A stretch of DNA of 11,678 nt from an uncultured Oscillospiraceae bacterium. GTDB lineage: Bacteria > Bacillota > Clostridia > Oscillospirales > Oscillospiraceae. The notes beneath the pieces are model-generated. The model saw nothing but the letters and a program-made list of their open reading frames with translations. It did no database searches and was not told the DNA's origin. Of the stretch, positions 1 to 6,097 are shown in pieces; within the stretch, counting starts at the first letter, position 1; every line of letters begins with the position of its first letter. The stretch is taken from positions 1 to 11,678 of the forward strand of contig CAKTQP010000055.1 in the NCBI GenBank assembly GCA_934597165.1, written 5' to 3'. The position numbers were made by a program, and so were the translations under genes.

Positions 1-10
1 ATAAAATGTG

Positions 11-39
11 GTATTCTGATACGAGGCTATCATACGAGG
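11..39. repeat. Short direct and inverted repeats overlapping the leftward promoter
   Basis: ATACGAGG occurs at 19-26 and again at 32-39, a 13-bp period. On the minus strand this reads CCTCGTAT twice, with the -10 hexamer beginning inside the first copy and the second copy lying near the likely transcription start. GTAT-tctg-ATAC (11-22) is a small inverted repeat in the early transcript. A further inverted repeat, TATCA-aa-TGATA (59-70), lies just upstream of the -35. Such spacing would suit a repressor or activator site, but no known operator was recognised and repeats this short can occur by chance. Confidence 0.35.
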
Positions 40-57
40 GTGGGTCTGTGGTGTCAA
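29..57 (-). promoter_or_regulatory. Sigma-A-type promoter reading leftward out of the window
   Basis: On the minus strand a perfect -35 TTGACA (plus 52-57) is followed after exactly 17 bp by a -10 TATGAT (plus 29-34), which differs from consensus at one base. Transcription would start near position 22 and run off the left edge, so the served gene is not visible. The arrangement is divergent from the acetylation operon that starts at 273. Short repeats surround this promoter and are listed separately. Confidence 0.7.
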
Positions 58-177
58 GTATCAAATGATAAAAAAAGATTAAAAATTGTAACAGAGGGCG
101 GGACAAATTGACTAGTTTTTTGGTGGATTCGGACAAAATTTCAGTCGTGTTTTTCCGGTAAATGCCTGCATTTTGGA

Positions 178-206
178 TGGACAGAAGGACGGGAATAGGG
201 TACAAT
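178..206 (+). promoter_or_regulatory. Promoter of the surface O-acetylation operon
   Basis: A -35 TGGACA (178-183, five of six consensus bases) is separated by 17 bp from a -10 TACAAT (201-206, five of six). Transcription would begin near 213, leaving a leader of about 60 nt before the start codon at 273. It is the best promoter-like pair upstream of the operon. A TTGACT at 108-113 lacks a credible -10 partner. Confidence 0.65.
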
Positions 207-272
207 TTGTAGCAGAGAGTATGACTGTGCCATAGTACAGTTATGACACAGAAAATAGATGGGGGAACGGCC

Positions 273-1064
273 ATGTCAAAGATGCAAAAATATACCTTAA
301 TGGGGCTGATGCTCCTGATCCTCTGCCTCGTCACCTGGGCGCTGGCCACCGGCCTGGGCATCCTCCAGGGTAATGCGGCGGCTGCCGCTGCCAAGGAGAC
401 GGCGGAAGGGGTCAGCTACCTCAAGGAGCTGGAGAAACAGGATGTGGCCGAGGTGGAGACCATCCTCCAAGAGCGGGAGAAGGAACAACAACAGGAGCAG
501 ATCCAGACCGGACAGATCGATGAATCCTCTGTCTGGGATCAGCTCAAGGATGTGGTCATCATGGGCGACTCCCGCGCGGTGGGCTTCTACTACTTTAAGT
601 TCTTGGATCACAGCCGGGTCTTGGCCACCGGCGGCGCGACCATCGCCGACATCGAAGGCCAGATTGACACCCTGAAAGCCCTCAACCCGCCGCAGCTGTT
701 CCTGTGCTACGGACTGAATGACATCAGCATCGGCTACTGGAAGACCAAGGAGGAGTATATCACGGCGCTGGATGAGGTGATGCAGAAGCTTCACGCTGCG
801 CTGCCCAACACCACCGTCTATATCAGTTCCATCCTGCCTGCCAGAGATCCGGCCTTTGAGCACTCCAACCTGTGGCGGCAGATCCCGGATTTCAACGTGG
901 CCATCAAGGCGTTCTGTGCGGAGAAGGGGTATCCTTACGTGGACAACACCGAGATCTGTGACCAGTACGCCGACCTGTGGCAGTACGACGGCATTCACGT
1001 GCGGCAAGAGTTTTACGCCCATTGGGGCACCAATATGATCCAGGCCATGCGGCAGTACGGCTGA
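273..1064 (+). CDS. Membrane-anchored SGNH/GDSL-type hydrolase
   Basis: The product is a 263-residue probable esterase or acetyl-hydrolase acting outside the membrane. Residues 8-32 form one hydrophobic anchor. An Ala-rich linker and a charged, Gln-rich helical stalk (about 45-80, probable coiled coil) follow. The SGNH domain then runs to the C-terminus. Its blocks are visible: GDS at 98-100 with nucleophile Ser100, GLND at 147-150 with Asn149, and DGIH at 239-242 giving the Asp239/His242 pair. An in-frame ATG at 243 has no Shine-Dalgarno sequence, whereas the ATG at 273 has a GGGGG run about 7 nt upstream, so 273 is chosen. It is first in an operon with DUF4358, MBOAT and DHHW genes, which suggests it acts on O-acetyl groups of a surface polymer. 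The fold is well supported; substrate and direction (hydrolysis or transfer) are inferred. Confidence 0.88.
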   Translation: MSKMQKYTLMGLMLLILCLVTWALATGLGILQGNAAAAAAKETAEGVSYLKELEKQDVAEVETILQEREKEQQQEQIQTGQIDESSVWDQLKDVVIMGDSRAVGFYYFKFLDHSRVLATGGATIADIEGQIDTLKALNPPQLFLCYGLNDISIGYWKTKEEYITALDEVMQKLHAALPNTTVYISSILPARDPAFEHSNLWRQIPDFNVAIKAFCAEKGYPYVDNTEICDQYADLWQYDGIHVRQEFYAHWGTNMIQAMRQYG

Positions 1065-1094
1065 CCCAGTGGAAGAAAGGGAGAAAGAGAAAAC

Positions 1095-1586
1095 ATGGAA
1101 CGAGAGAAATTACGTCGCTGGCTGGTGCCGGCGGTGATGATATTGTCTGTGGTGCTGATGGGGTGGTATCTCTGCCAGCTCCAGGGGCAGGATCGCATCA
1201 GTGAGGCCAAATTAGAGGACGTGACGGCGGCGGTGACCAAGACGTTGGACACCAAGGCCATGCAGGAGTCTGACGCCCAGATGATAAAGCGGCTATACGG
1301 CCTGAACCCGGCGGATTACGTCGGCATTACCCTGTACTACCCTGCCACCAACATGGATGCGGAGGAACTGCTCATCGTTCAGCTTCAGGACGTGAGCCAG
1401 CAAGAGACCGTCAAGGCGGCCATCGACGCCCGGTTAGAGACTCAGAAAAACAGCTTTGAAGGGTACGGGGTGGAGCAGTTTGCCCTGTTGGAGAAGAGTG
1501 TGGTAGACGTGGAGGGGAACTATGTCCTCTTCGTGGTCAACGAACAGGCGGCAAAGGCGCAGAGCGCCTTCTTGCAGGCGTTGTAA
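1095..1586 (+). CDS. DUF4358 domain-containing protein
   Basis: This is a 163-residue protein with a short basic N-terminus, one membrane helix at about residues 9-27 and a small extracytoplasmic domain. The stretch from about residue 88 (DAEELLIVQL) through the ETQKNSFEGYG segment near 116-125 to GNYVLFVV (141-148) matches what I recall of the DUF4358 family. That family has no established biochemical role. No catalytic motif is visible. A purine-rich ribosome binding region (GGGAG near 1079-1083) precedes the ATG at 1095. It lies 30 nt after the SGNH gene and 12 nt before the MBOAT gene, so it is almost certainly co-transcribed. A role as accessory subunit or adaptor of surface O-acetylation is inference from context only. 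Confidence 0.8.
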   Translation: MEREKLRRWLVPAVMILSVVLMGWYLCQLQGQDRISEAKLEDVTAAVTKTLDTKAMQESDAQMIKRLYGLNPADYVGITLYYPATNMDAEELLIVQLQDVSQQETVKAAIDARLETQKNSFEGYGVEQFALLEKSVVDVEGNYVLFVVNEQAAKAQSAFLQAL

Positions 1587-1598
1587 GGAGGGAGAACG

Positions 1599-3005
1599 AT
1601 GGTATTCAGCAGTTTGATCTTCCTCTTCGTGTTCCTGCCCATCACCCTGGTGCTCTACTATATCGTCCCCAAGCCCCTGAAAAATCCGGTGCTCATTCTG
1701 TGCAGTCTGATCTTTTACGCCTGGGAAACGCCGCAGTATCTGGTGCTCATGCTCTTCAGCGTGGTGTTCAACTACTGCGCTGGTCTGGAGCTGGACGACC
1801 TGCATCAGCGGGGGAATCCCAAGGCGGCCAGATGGGTCATGATCGCCGTGGTGGCCATGAACCTGTTCCTGCTGGGCTTCTTCAAGTACAGCGGATTTTT
1901 GGTGGAAAACCTCAACCATATCCCTGGGGTTGCCCTTACTGCCGCTAAAGTGGCGCTGCCGGTGGGCATCTCCTTCTACACCTTCCAGGTGCTCAGCTAC
2001 GTCTTTGACGTGTACCGTCAGAACGTGCCCGTCCAGCGGAACTTTGTCCTCTTTGCCACTTATGTCACCTTTTTCCCCAAACTGGTCTCCGGCCCCATTG
2101 TGGCCTACAAAGATATGGAGGCGCAGCTGCGGGAGCGGAAAGTGTCTCTGGATCGCATTTGCAGCGGGGCGACCTTGTTCCTGACTGGCCTGTTCAAGAA
2201 GGTGCTCATTGCGGACAATCTGGGCGTTCTCTATGCGGGTATTTCCGGTCAGTCCGGTGCCATGTCCGTGGTCACCGCCTGGTTGGGCGCCATTGGCTAC
2301 ACCTTGCAGCTCTACTTCGATTTCAGCGGCTACTCTGACATGGCCATCGGCCTGGGTCAGATGTTCGGCTTTGACATCGATAAAAACTTTGATTACCCCT
2401 ACCTGTCCAAGAGCATCACCGAATTTTGGCGTCGGTGGCACATCTCCCTGGGCAAGTGGTTCCGAGATTATGTGTACTTCCCTCTGGGCGGCAGCCGGGT
2501 GCGCACCACAAAAATTTTGCGCAACCTGCTCATCGTCTGGCTGCTGACCGGCATCTGGCACGGGGCAGCTTGGACGTTCGTGTTCTGGGGGCTGCTGCAC
2601 GGCCTGGCACAAGTGCTGGAGAAGTTCCCGCTGCGGAATGTGCGGGAAAAAGTGCCCGGTTGGGTGAACTGGCTGGTGACCATGCTCATCGTCAACTTCG
2701 GCTGGGTCTTCTTCGCCGCGCCCTCCCTGGGCAGTGCCCTGCATTGGATCAGGCAGATGTTCTACTCCACCGCCGGATTTGTGGACGGCACCGCTCTGTA
2801 CTACCTGGGTTCCAGCTGGCCGCTGCTGCTCATTGCTGTCATCGGCTGCACCCCGTGGCCGAAACTGGTGGGCGCCAACTTTGCTGGAAGCAAGGGCGTG
2901 GGCACCAAGGTGGTCAGCGTGGCGGTGTATGCCTTGCTGCTGGTGTCCTGCGTGGCCAGTATGATCAATGCAACCTATAGTACCTTCCTCTATTTTCAGT
3001 TCTAA
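1599..3005 (+). CDS. MBOAT family O-acyltransferase (AlgI/DltB-like)
   Basis: The product is a 468-residue polytopic membrane protein, close to the usual length of AlgI-type enzymes. These move an acyl group, usually acetyl, from a cytoplasmic donor through the membrane for O-acylation of an extracellular glycan. The hallmark region is present: YFDFSGYSDMAIG followed by FWRRWHISLGKWFRDYVYFPLGG, with His281, and then GIWHGAAWTFVFWG, with His321 corresponding to the MBOAT active-site histidine (His322 in Pseudomonas AlgI). A perfect AAGGAGG (1585-1591) overlaps the stop codon of the upstream gene, 7 nt before the start, indicating efficient coupled translation. The adjacent DHHW and SGNH genes supply the expected extracytoplasmic partners. 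DltB is less likely because dltA, dltC and dltD are not present here. The acceptor polymer is unknown. Confidence 0.93.
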   Translation: MVFSSLIFLFVFLPITLVLYYIVPKPLKNPVLILCSLIFYAWETPQYLVLMLFSVVFNYCAGLELDDLHQRGNPKAARWVMIAVVAMNLFLLGFFKYSGFLVENLNHIPGVALTAAKVALPVGISFYTFQVLSYVFDVYRQNVPVQRNFVLFATYVTFFPKLVSGPIVAYKDMEAQLRERKVSLDRICSGATLFLTGLFKKVLIADNLGVLYAGISGQSGAMSVVTAWLGAIGYTLQLYFDFSGYSDMAIGLGQMFGFDIDKNFDYPYLSKSITEFWRRWHISLGKWFRDYVYFPLGGSRVRTTKILRNLLIVWLLTGIWHGAAWTFVFWGLLHGLAQVLEKFPLRNVREKVPGWVNWLVTMLIVNFGWVFFAAPSLGSALHWIRQMFYSTAGFVDGTALYYLGSSWPLLLIAVIGCTPWPKLVGANFAGSKGVGTKVVSVAVYALLLVSCVASMINATYSTFLYFQF

Positions 3006-3020
3006 GGGGGTGAGCCGAGT

Positions 3021-4268
3021 ATGAAGGAAGAAAAAACGCCCCAGAAACGCCTGACCCGTCGGGAGCGGGCACTGTTGGAGCGCAAAAAAACCTGCCGTCT
3101 GCTGGGCGCCCTGTTGGCGGTGGCCATTGTGGTCGCCGGTATTGGCAACCTGGCAGGGAAGGACAAGGAGTTTTCCGAAAACGAGAACCGGATGCTGGCG
3201 CAGAAGCCTCAGGTCACTTGGGAGGGGATCAAGGATGGTTCCCTGTTCCGGGATTTTGAGAATTACCTGGCGGACCAGTTCGTGGGGCGAGACCAGTGGA
3301 CTGCCTTGGATTTCCAGGAACATCGCCTCATGGGTCAGAAGGAGAGCAGCGGCGTCTATCTGTGCAAGGACGACTACCTCATGGAGGAGCCGACGACGCC
3401 GGACAGCGATTCCGTCCAGCGAAATGTCAAGGCCATCAAGAAGTTTTTTGAGCGCTACAGCGATGTGAAGATGCATATGATGGTGGTGCCCAACGCGGTC
3501 ACTATCTTGCAGGACTACCTGCCCAACCACGCGCCGGTGCGGGACCAGATGAAGGATTGGGAAAAGGTAAAGAAGAAGCTGCCGAAAAGCTTGGATGTTA
3601 TCGACGTGTCCAAAGCCTTGACCAAGCACAAGGACGAGGGCGTGTTCTATCGCACTGACCACCACTGGACCAGCCTGGGTGCTTATTACGCCTTCCAGGC
3701 GGCAGCTCAGTCGTTGGGCATCAAAACGGACGAGCTGAAGCAGTACAAAGCGCACACCGTCTCCAACACCTTCGAGGGGACGTTAGCCTCCAAGAGCGGA
3801 TGCCATGAGGTGACGGACACCATCACCGTGTACGAGCCCCAGGAGGACGACACCCAGTTCTACGTGACCTACGACGACACCCAGGAGAAGAGCCGTTCGC
3901 TGTTTGTGGAGAAGTGCCTGGAGGATAAGGATCAGTACACCGTCTTTTTCGGCGGCAACCACCCCAGAGTCACCATCCGCACCACCAGCGAGAGCGGCAG
4001 AAGGCTGTTGATCTTCAAGGATTCCTATGCCAACAGCTTCATCCAGTTCCTGACCCCGTACTATGAGAAGATCATCCTGGTGGACCCCCGTTACTACTAC
4101 GACAACGCCAGTTCCATCATCACCGGCGAGAAGATCACCGACGTGCTCTTCCTGTACAACCTGAACACCTATCTGGAGGATAACTCCCTGGCAGATACGC
4201 TGGATGCGGCGCAGCCGGAGCAGACTGCGGAGGGAGATGCGGATACGACAGGTACTGGTCAAACCTAA
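3021..4268 (+). CDS. DHHW family protein, AlgJ/AlgX-like SGNH acetyltransferase partner
   Basis: This is a 415-residue protein with a basic cytoplasmic start (about 1-26), a single membrane helix (about 27-46) and a large extracytoplasmic domain. The family signature TDHHW is at 212-216, and KDSYANSF begins at Lys333 with Asp334 and Ser335. In AlgJ/AlgX-like proteins the Asp-His of this type of motif and the Ser of the D-S motif form the catalytic triad, so D213/H214 or H215 with S335 is the predicted active site. Residues from about 390 to the end are rich in Glu, Asp, Thr and Gln and look disordered. The ribosome binding site AAGGGGGTGA (3004-3013) directly follows the MBOAT stop codon, and the intergenic gap is 15 nt. 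It probably receives acetyl from the MBOAT protein and transfers it to a surface glycan. Family assignment is firm; the acceptor is not known. Confidence 0.9.
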   Translation: MKEEKTPQKRLTRRERALLERKKTCRLLGALLAVAIVVAGIGNLAGKDKEFSENENRMLAQKPQVTWEGIKDGSLFRDFENYLADQFVGRDQWTALDFQEHRLMGQKESSGVYLCKDDYLMEEPTTPDSDSVQRNVKAIKKFFERYSDVKMHMMVVPNAVTILQDYLPNHAPVRDQMKDWEKVKKKLPKSLDVIDVSKALTKHKDEGVFYRTDHHWTSLGAYYAFQAAAQSLGIKTDELKQYKAHTVSNTFEGTLASKSGCHEVTDTITVYEPQEDDTQFYVTYDDTQEKSRSLFVEKCLEDKDQYTVFFGGNHPRVTIRTTSESGRRLLIFKDSYANSFIQFLTPYYEKIILVDPRYYYDNASSIITGEKITDVLFLYNLNTYLEDNSLADTLDAAQPEQTAEGDADTTGTGQT

Positions 4269-4283
4269 ACCGAACAACGAAAA

Positions 4284-4310
4284 AAGGGGAGCGGAATTTC
4301 CGCTCCCCTT
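4284..4310. terminator. Bidirectional intrinsic terminator between convergent genes
   Basis: A 12-bp perfect stem (4284-4295 pairing with 4299-4310) closes a 3-nt loop. On the minus strand the A-run at 4280-4285 becomes a U-tract, giving a strong terminator for the rubrerythrin gene. On the plus strand the tail is weaker (TTGCTTTATA), but it lies 15 nt after the DHHW stop codon and probably ends the acetylation operon too. Confidence 0.88.
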
Positions 4311-4330
4311 GCTTTATACATTGGGTGAAC

Positions 4331-4879
4331 TTACTTGAAGTAACGCTCCAGCAGACCCTTCAGAGCCTTGCCGTGGCGGGCTTCGTCGCGAGCCATTTCG
4401 TGGACGGTGTCATGGATGGCGTCCAGACCCAGAGCCTTGGTGCGCTTTGCCAGGTCGGTCTTGCCTTCGGTTGCGCCGTATTCTGCGTCTACGCGCATTT
4501 CCAGGTTCTTCTTGGTGGAGTCGGTGATGACTTCGCCCAGCAGTTCAGCAAACTTTGCTGCGTGCTCTGCTTCTTCCCAAGCGGCCTTTTCCCAATACAG
4601 ACCGATCTCGGGATAGCCTTCGCGATGTGCCACGCGAGCCATAGCCAGGTACATACCCACTTCGGAGCATTCGCCTTCGAAGTTGGCGCGCAGGTCAGCC
4701 TTGATGTCTTCGGGGACATCGGCAGCGATGCCGACCACGTGTTCAGAAGCCCAGTTTTCCGTCACGGTCTGTTCTTTGAACTTTTCGCCGGGGCACTTGC
4801 ACTGGGGACAGACGAAACCTTCGGGGATAGAATCAGCTTCCAGGACATAACCACAGATAGGACATACATACTTTGCCAT
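4331..4879 (-). CDS. Reverse rubrerythrin (rubredoxin-like N-terminus plus ferritin-like diiron domain)
   Basis: A 182-residue cytoplasmic protein that reduces hydrogen peroxide in anaerobes. The rubredoxin-like iron site comes first: CPIC at 6-9 and CPQC at 24-27. The four-helix diiron domain follows (about 55-182), with probable metal ligands in FEGECSE (68-73), EEAEHA (102-107), Glu133 and EMARDEARH (161-169). Classical rubrerythrin has the rubredoxin domain at the C-terminus, so this is the reversed order seen in clostridial NADH-dependent peroxidase systems. An in-frame upstream ATG at 4903 would add eight residues. The start at 4879 is preferred because GGAGG lies 8 nt before it and the rubredoxin domain begins directly after it. 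It has its own promoter and ends at a shared terminator. Confidence 0.93.
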   Translation of the reverse strand: MAKYVCPICGYVLEADSIPEGFVCPQCKCPGEKFKEQTVTENWASEHVVGIAADVPEDIKADLRANFEGECSEVGMYLAMARVAHREGYPEIGLYWEKAAWEEAEHAAKFAELLGEVITDSTKKNLEMRVDAEYGATEGKTDLAKRTKALGLDAIHDTVHEMARDEARHGKALKGLLERYFK

Positions 4880-4970
4880 AATGAGATCCTCCATTTTAAT
4901 CATTTTATTTCATATTCCGGACTGCCAGCGCAGTCATTGTTGATGGGGTTCATTCCTTATCAGGAATTGT
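4880..4970 (-). other. Structured 5' leader of the rubrerythrin mRNA
   Basis: The untranslated leader of about 90 nt contains two compact perfect inverted repeats. Plus 4952-4967 has a 6-bp stem with a 4-nt loop (ATTCCT/AGGAAT). Plus 4920-4935 has a 6-bp GC-richer stem with a 4-nt loop (GACTGC/GCAGTC). Neither is followed by a U-tract, so they are not attenuators of the usual kind. The first lies just downstream of the likely start site and could equally be a DNA operator. I did not recognise a known riboswitch, and it does not match the AT-rich PerR box. Confidence 0.4.
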
Positions 4971-4977
4971 TACTGTT

Positions 4978-5006
4978 ATTGTAGCAGGTCAAAGGCGGTT
5001 TGTAAA
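4978..5006 (-). promoter_or_regulatory. Promoter of the rubrerythrin gene
   Basis: On the minus strand TTTACA (plus 5001-5006, five of six) and TACAAT (plus 4978-4983, five of six) are separated by 17 bp. Transcription would begin near 4971. The promoter lies in the 157-bp gap between the DUF975 stop and the rubrerythrin start, so the peroxidase can be expressed alone. No clear GC-rich terminator separates it from the DUF975 gene; only A/T runs are seen at 5010-5038. Confidence 0.72.
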
Positions 5007-5036
5007 GAGTTTTTTTGAAAAAACCGAAAAAATTTT

Positions 5037-5891
5037 TTAACCCTCCATCTGGTCAAATCCTTTGGGAGCGGGGTTGACCGGGAGCAGGTCAGGCGGGCAG
5101 ACCATGTGATAGAAACCGACATAACTCAACTCCATATAAGGAGTAAGATAGACGTAAAACGCTGTGAACACCGCCTCGGACAGGACGTAATAGAGCCAGG
5201 TGGGGGCGTTGACGCCTTCCAGGATATAAATGACCACATTGGCGGCCAGGTATGCGACCACGATCCAGATCAAGAAGGACAGATCCAACAGGAACAGCTG
5301 CGCCTTGCGCCCTTGCATCATCTTCTTGCTGTGCCCCCAGGCGGTGAACACGCCCATATCCGGGTGATCCAGCAGGACATAACGGCTCATCCGGTAGCGA
5401 TACCAGGCGATGAGACCGGGGATGACAAAGAGCATACTCCACAGGTAGGTACACAGGTAGATGACCAGGGAGAGCAAGATGATCTTCCCGCACAGGTCGA
5501 AGCGCTGGAAGAAAGTGACTGCCGTGGGTCGGCTGCCGCGGTAGAGCTGCATGGCGTAGTCGGAGTAGCCGTAGCGGACGACCAGGGTGTAGAGCAACAG
5601 CAGGACGGAGCAGAACAGCCCCACCTTGGCGGACATGGGCTCGAACACCTTGGGGAGACCTGCCACGGCGGCGTTGACGGCGGCAGGGGAGTTGGTGGCG
5701 GCAGCAGCTTGGAGCTTGTCCAGGATGGTGTCGATGGGGTCGGTGGTGGTCAGTGAGATCAGGAGGCTGACCCAACGGGTGGCCAGCAGATAGATCAGGG
5801 CGGCGGTCAGCACCGGGGCGATGCCGGTGGGGTAGCGGTGATCCATCAGCTGACGGGCGTTGAATTTTAATTGTGCAGATGTGAGATTCAT
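5037..5891 (-). CDS. DUF975 family integral membrane protein
   Basis: This is a 284-residue polytopic membrane protein of unknown function. Membrane segments are visible at about 23-46, 92-106, 136-162, 199-224 and 232-252, with an Ala-rich probable extracytoplasmic loop at about 47-90. Family-like features are FVIPGLIAWYRYRMSRYVLLDHPD (from about 155), a Lys-rich segment SKKMMQGRKAQLF, and LTPYMELSYVGFY near the end. The start is ambiguous. The ATG at 5891 is preceded by TGAGGT and begins MNLTSAQLKFNARQLM, where the family similarity begins. An ATG at 5939 has AAGGGGA upstream and would add 16 residues. Those 16 codons use ATA, CCA, GTA and GGA, unlike the GC-ending codons of the rest, so I favour 5891. 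Upstream it is divergent from the topoisomerase operon. I see no link to the neighbouring rubrerythrin beyond position. Confidence 0.82.
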   Translation of the reverse strand: MNLTSAQLKFNARQLMDHRYPTGIAPVLTAALIYLLATRWVSLLISLTTTDPIDTILDKLQAAAATNSPAAVNAAVAGLPKVFEPMSAKVGLFCSVLLLLYTLVVRYGYSDYAMQLYRGSRPTAVTFFQRFDLCGKIILLSLVIYLCTYLWSMLFVIPGLIAWYRYRMSRYVLLDHPDMGVFTAWGHSKKMMQGRKAQLFLLDLSFLIWIVVAYLAANVVIYILEGVNAPTWLYYVLSEAVFTAFYVYLTPYMELSYVGFYHMVCPPDLLPVNPAPKGFDQMEG

Positions 5892-5975
5892 AGGCGGTAC
5901 CTCATTGTAAACGGTTGGTATTTTCTTTCCGAATATCATAGCACATTCCCCTTTTGGGTGCAATGGAGGGCTTTC

Positions 5976-6005
5976 TTGACAGCGGGCGGAAAAACAGGGT
6001 ATTAT
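5976..6005 (+). promoter_or_regulatory. Promoter of the topoisomerase IV operon
   Basis: A perfect -35 TTGACA (5976-5981) is followed after 18 bp by TATTAT (6000-6005). A second TATTAT overlaps at 6003-6008 but its spacing of 21 bp is too long. The start site would be near 6012, leaving a leader of about 85 nt before parE. The remainder of the 206-bp gap between 5892 and 6097 shows nothing else I can name apart from the start ambiguity of the divergent DUF975 gene. Confidence 0.75.
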
Positions 6006-6097
6006 TATACTGACATCGTATCGAAATCGTTCCGGCGGCGGAAGAGAAACAGTGCTTTCTCCCGCTGCAGACGCAACAAAGGAGCAAGAACACAGTT

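Noticed and set aside
108..136. TTGACT at 108-113 as an alternative promoter for the first operon
   Set aside because: No acceptable -10 hexamer lies 16-19 bp downstream. The pair at 178-206 fits far better.
243..272. Upstream ATG at 243 as the start of the SGNH hydrolase
   Set aside because: No ribosome binding site precedes it, the extra ten residues are unlike a signal or anchor start, and GGGGG is well placed before the ATG at 273.
1434..3755. Very long open reading frame on the minus strand (773 codons) across the DUF4358, MBOAT and DHHW genes
   Set aside because: It runs codon-in-register with the sense genes, which all share one frame. It stays open because TTA, CTA and TCA, the reverse complements of stop codons, are avoided in these GC-rich genes. 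The translation is His/Gln/Gly-rich with no domain, and the plus-strand genes have clear families and ribosome binding sites.
4325..4984. Plus-strand open reading frame opposite the rubrerythrin gene
   Set aside because: It lies in register opposite a gene with full rubredoxin and diiron motifs, and it would have to be translated through the region of the shared terminator and promoter.
6004..6032. Minus-strand TATAAT at 6004-6009 as the DUF975 promoter
   Set aside because: The hexamer is perfect but the sequence 16-18 bp upstream matches the -35 consensus at almost no base and there is no extended -10. It may be coincidence within the AT-rich plus-strand -10.
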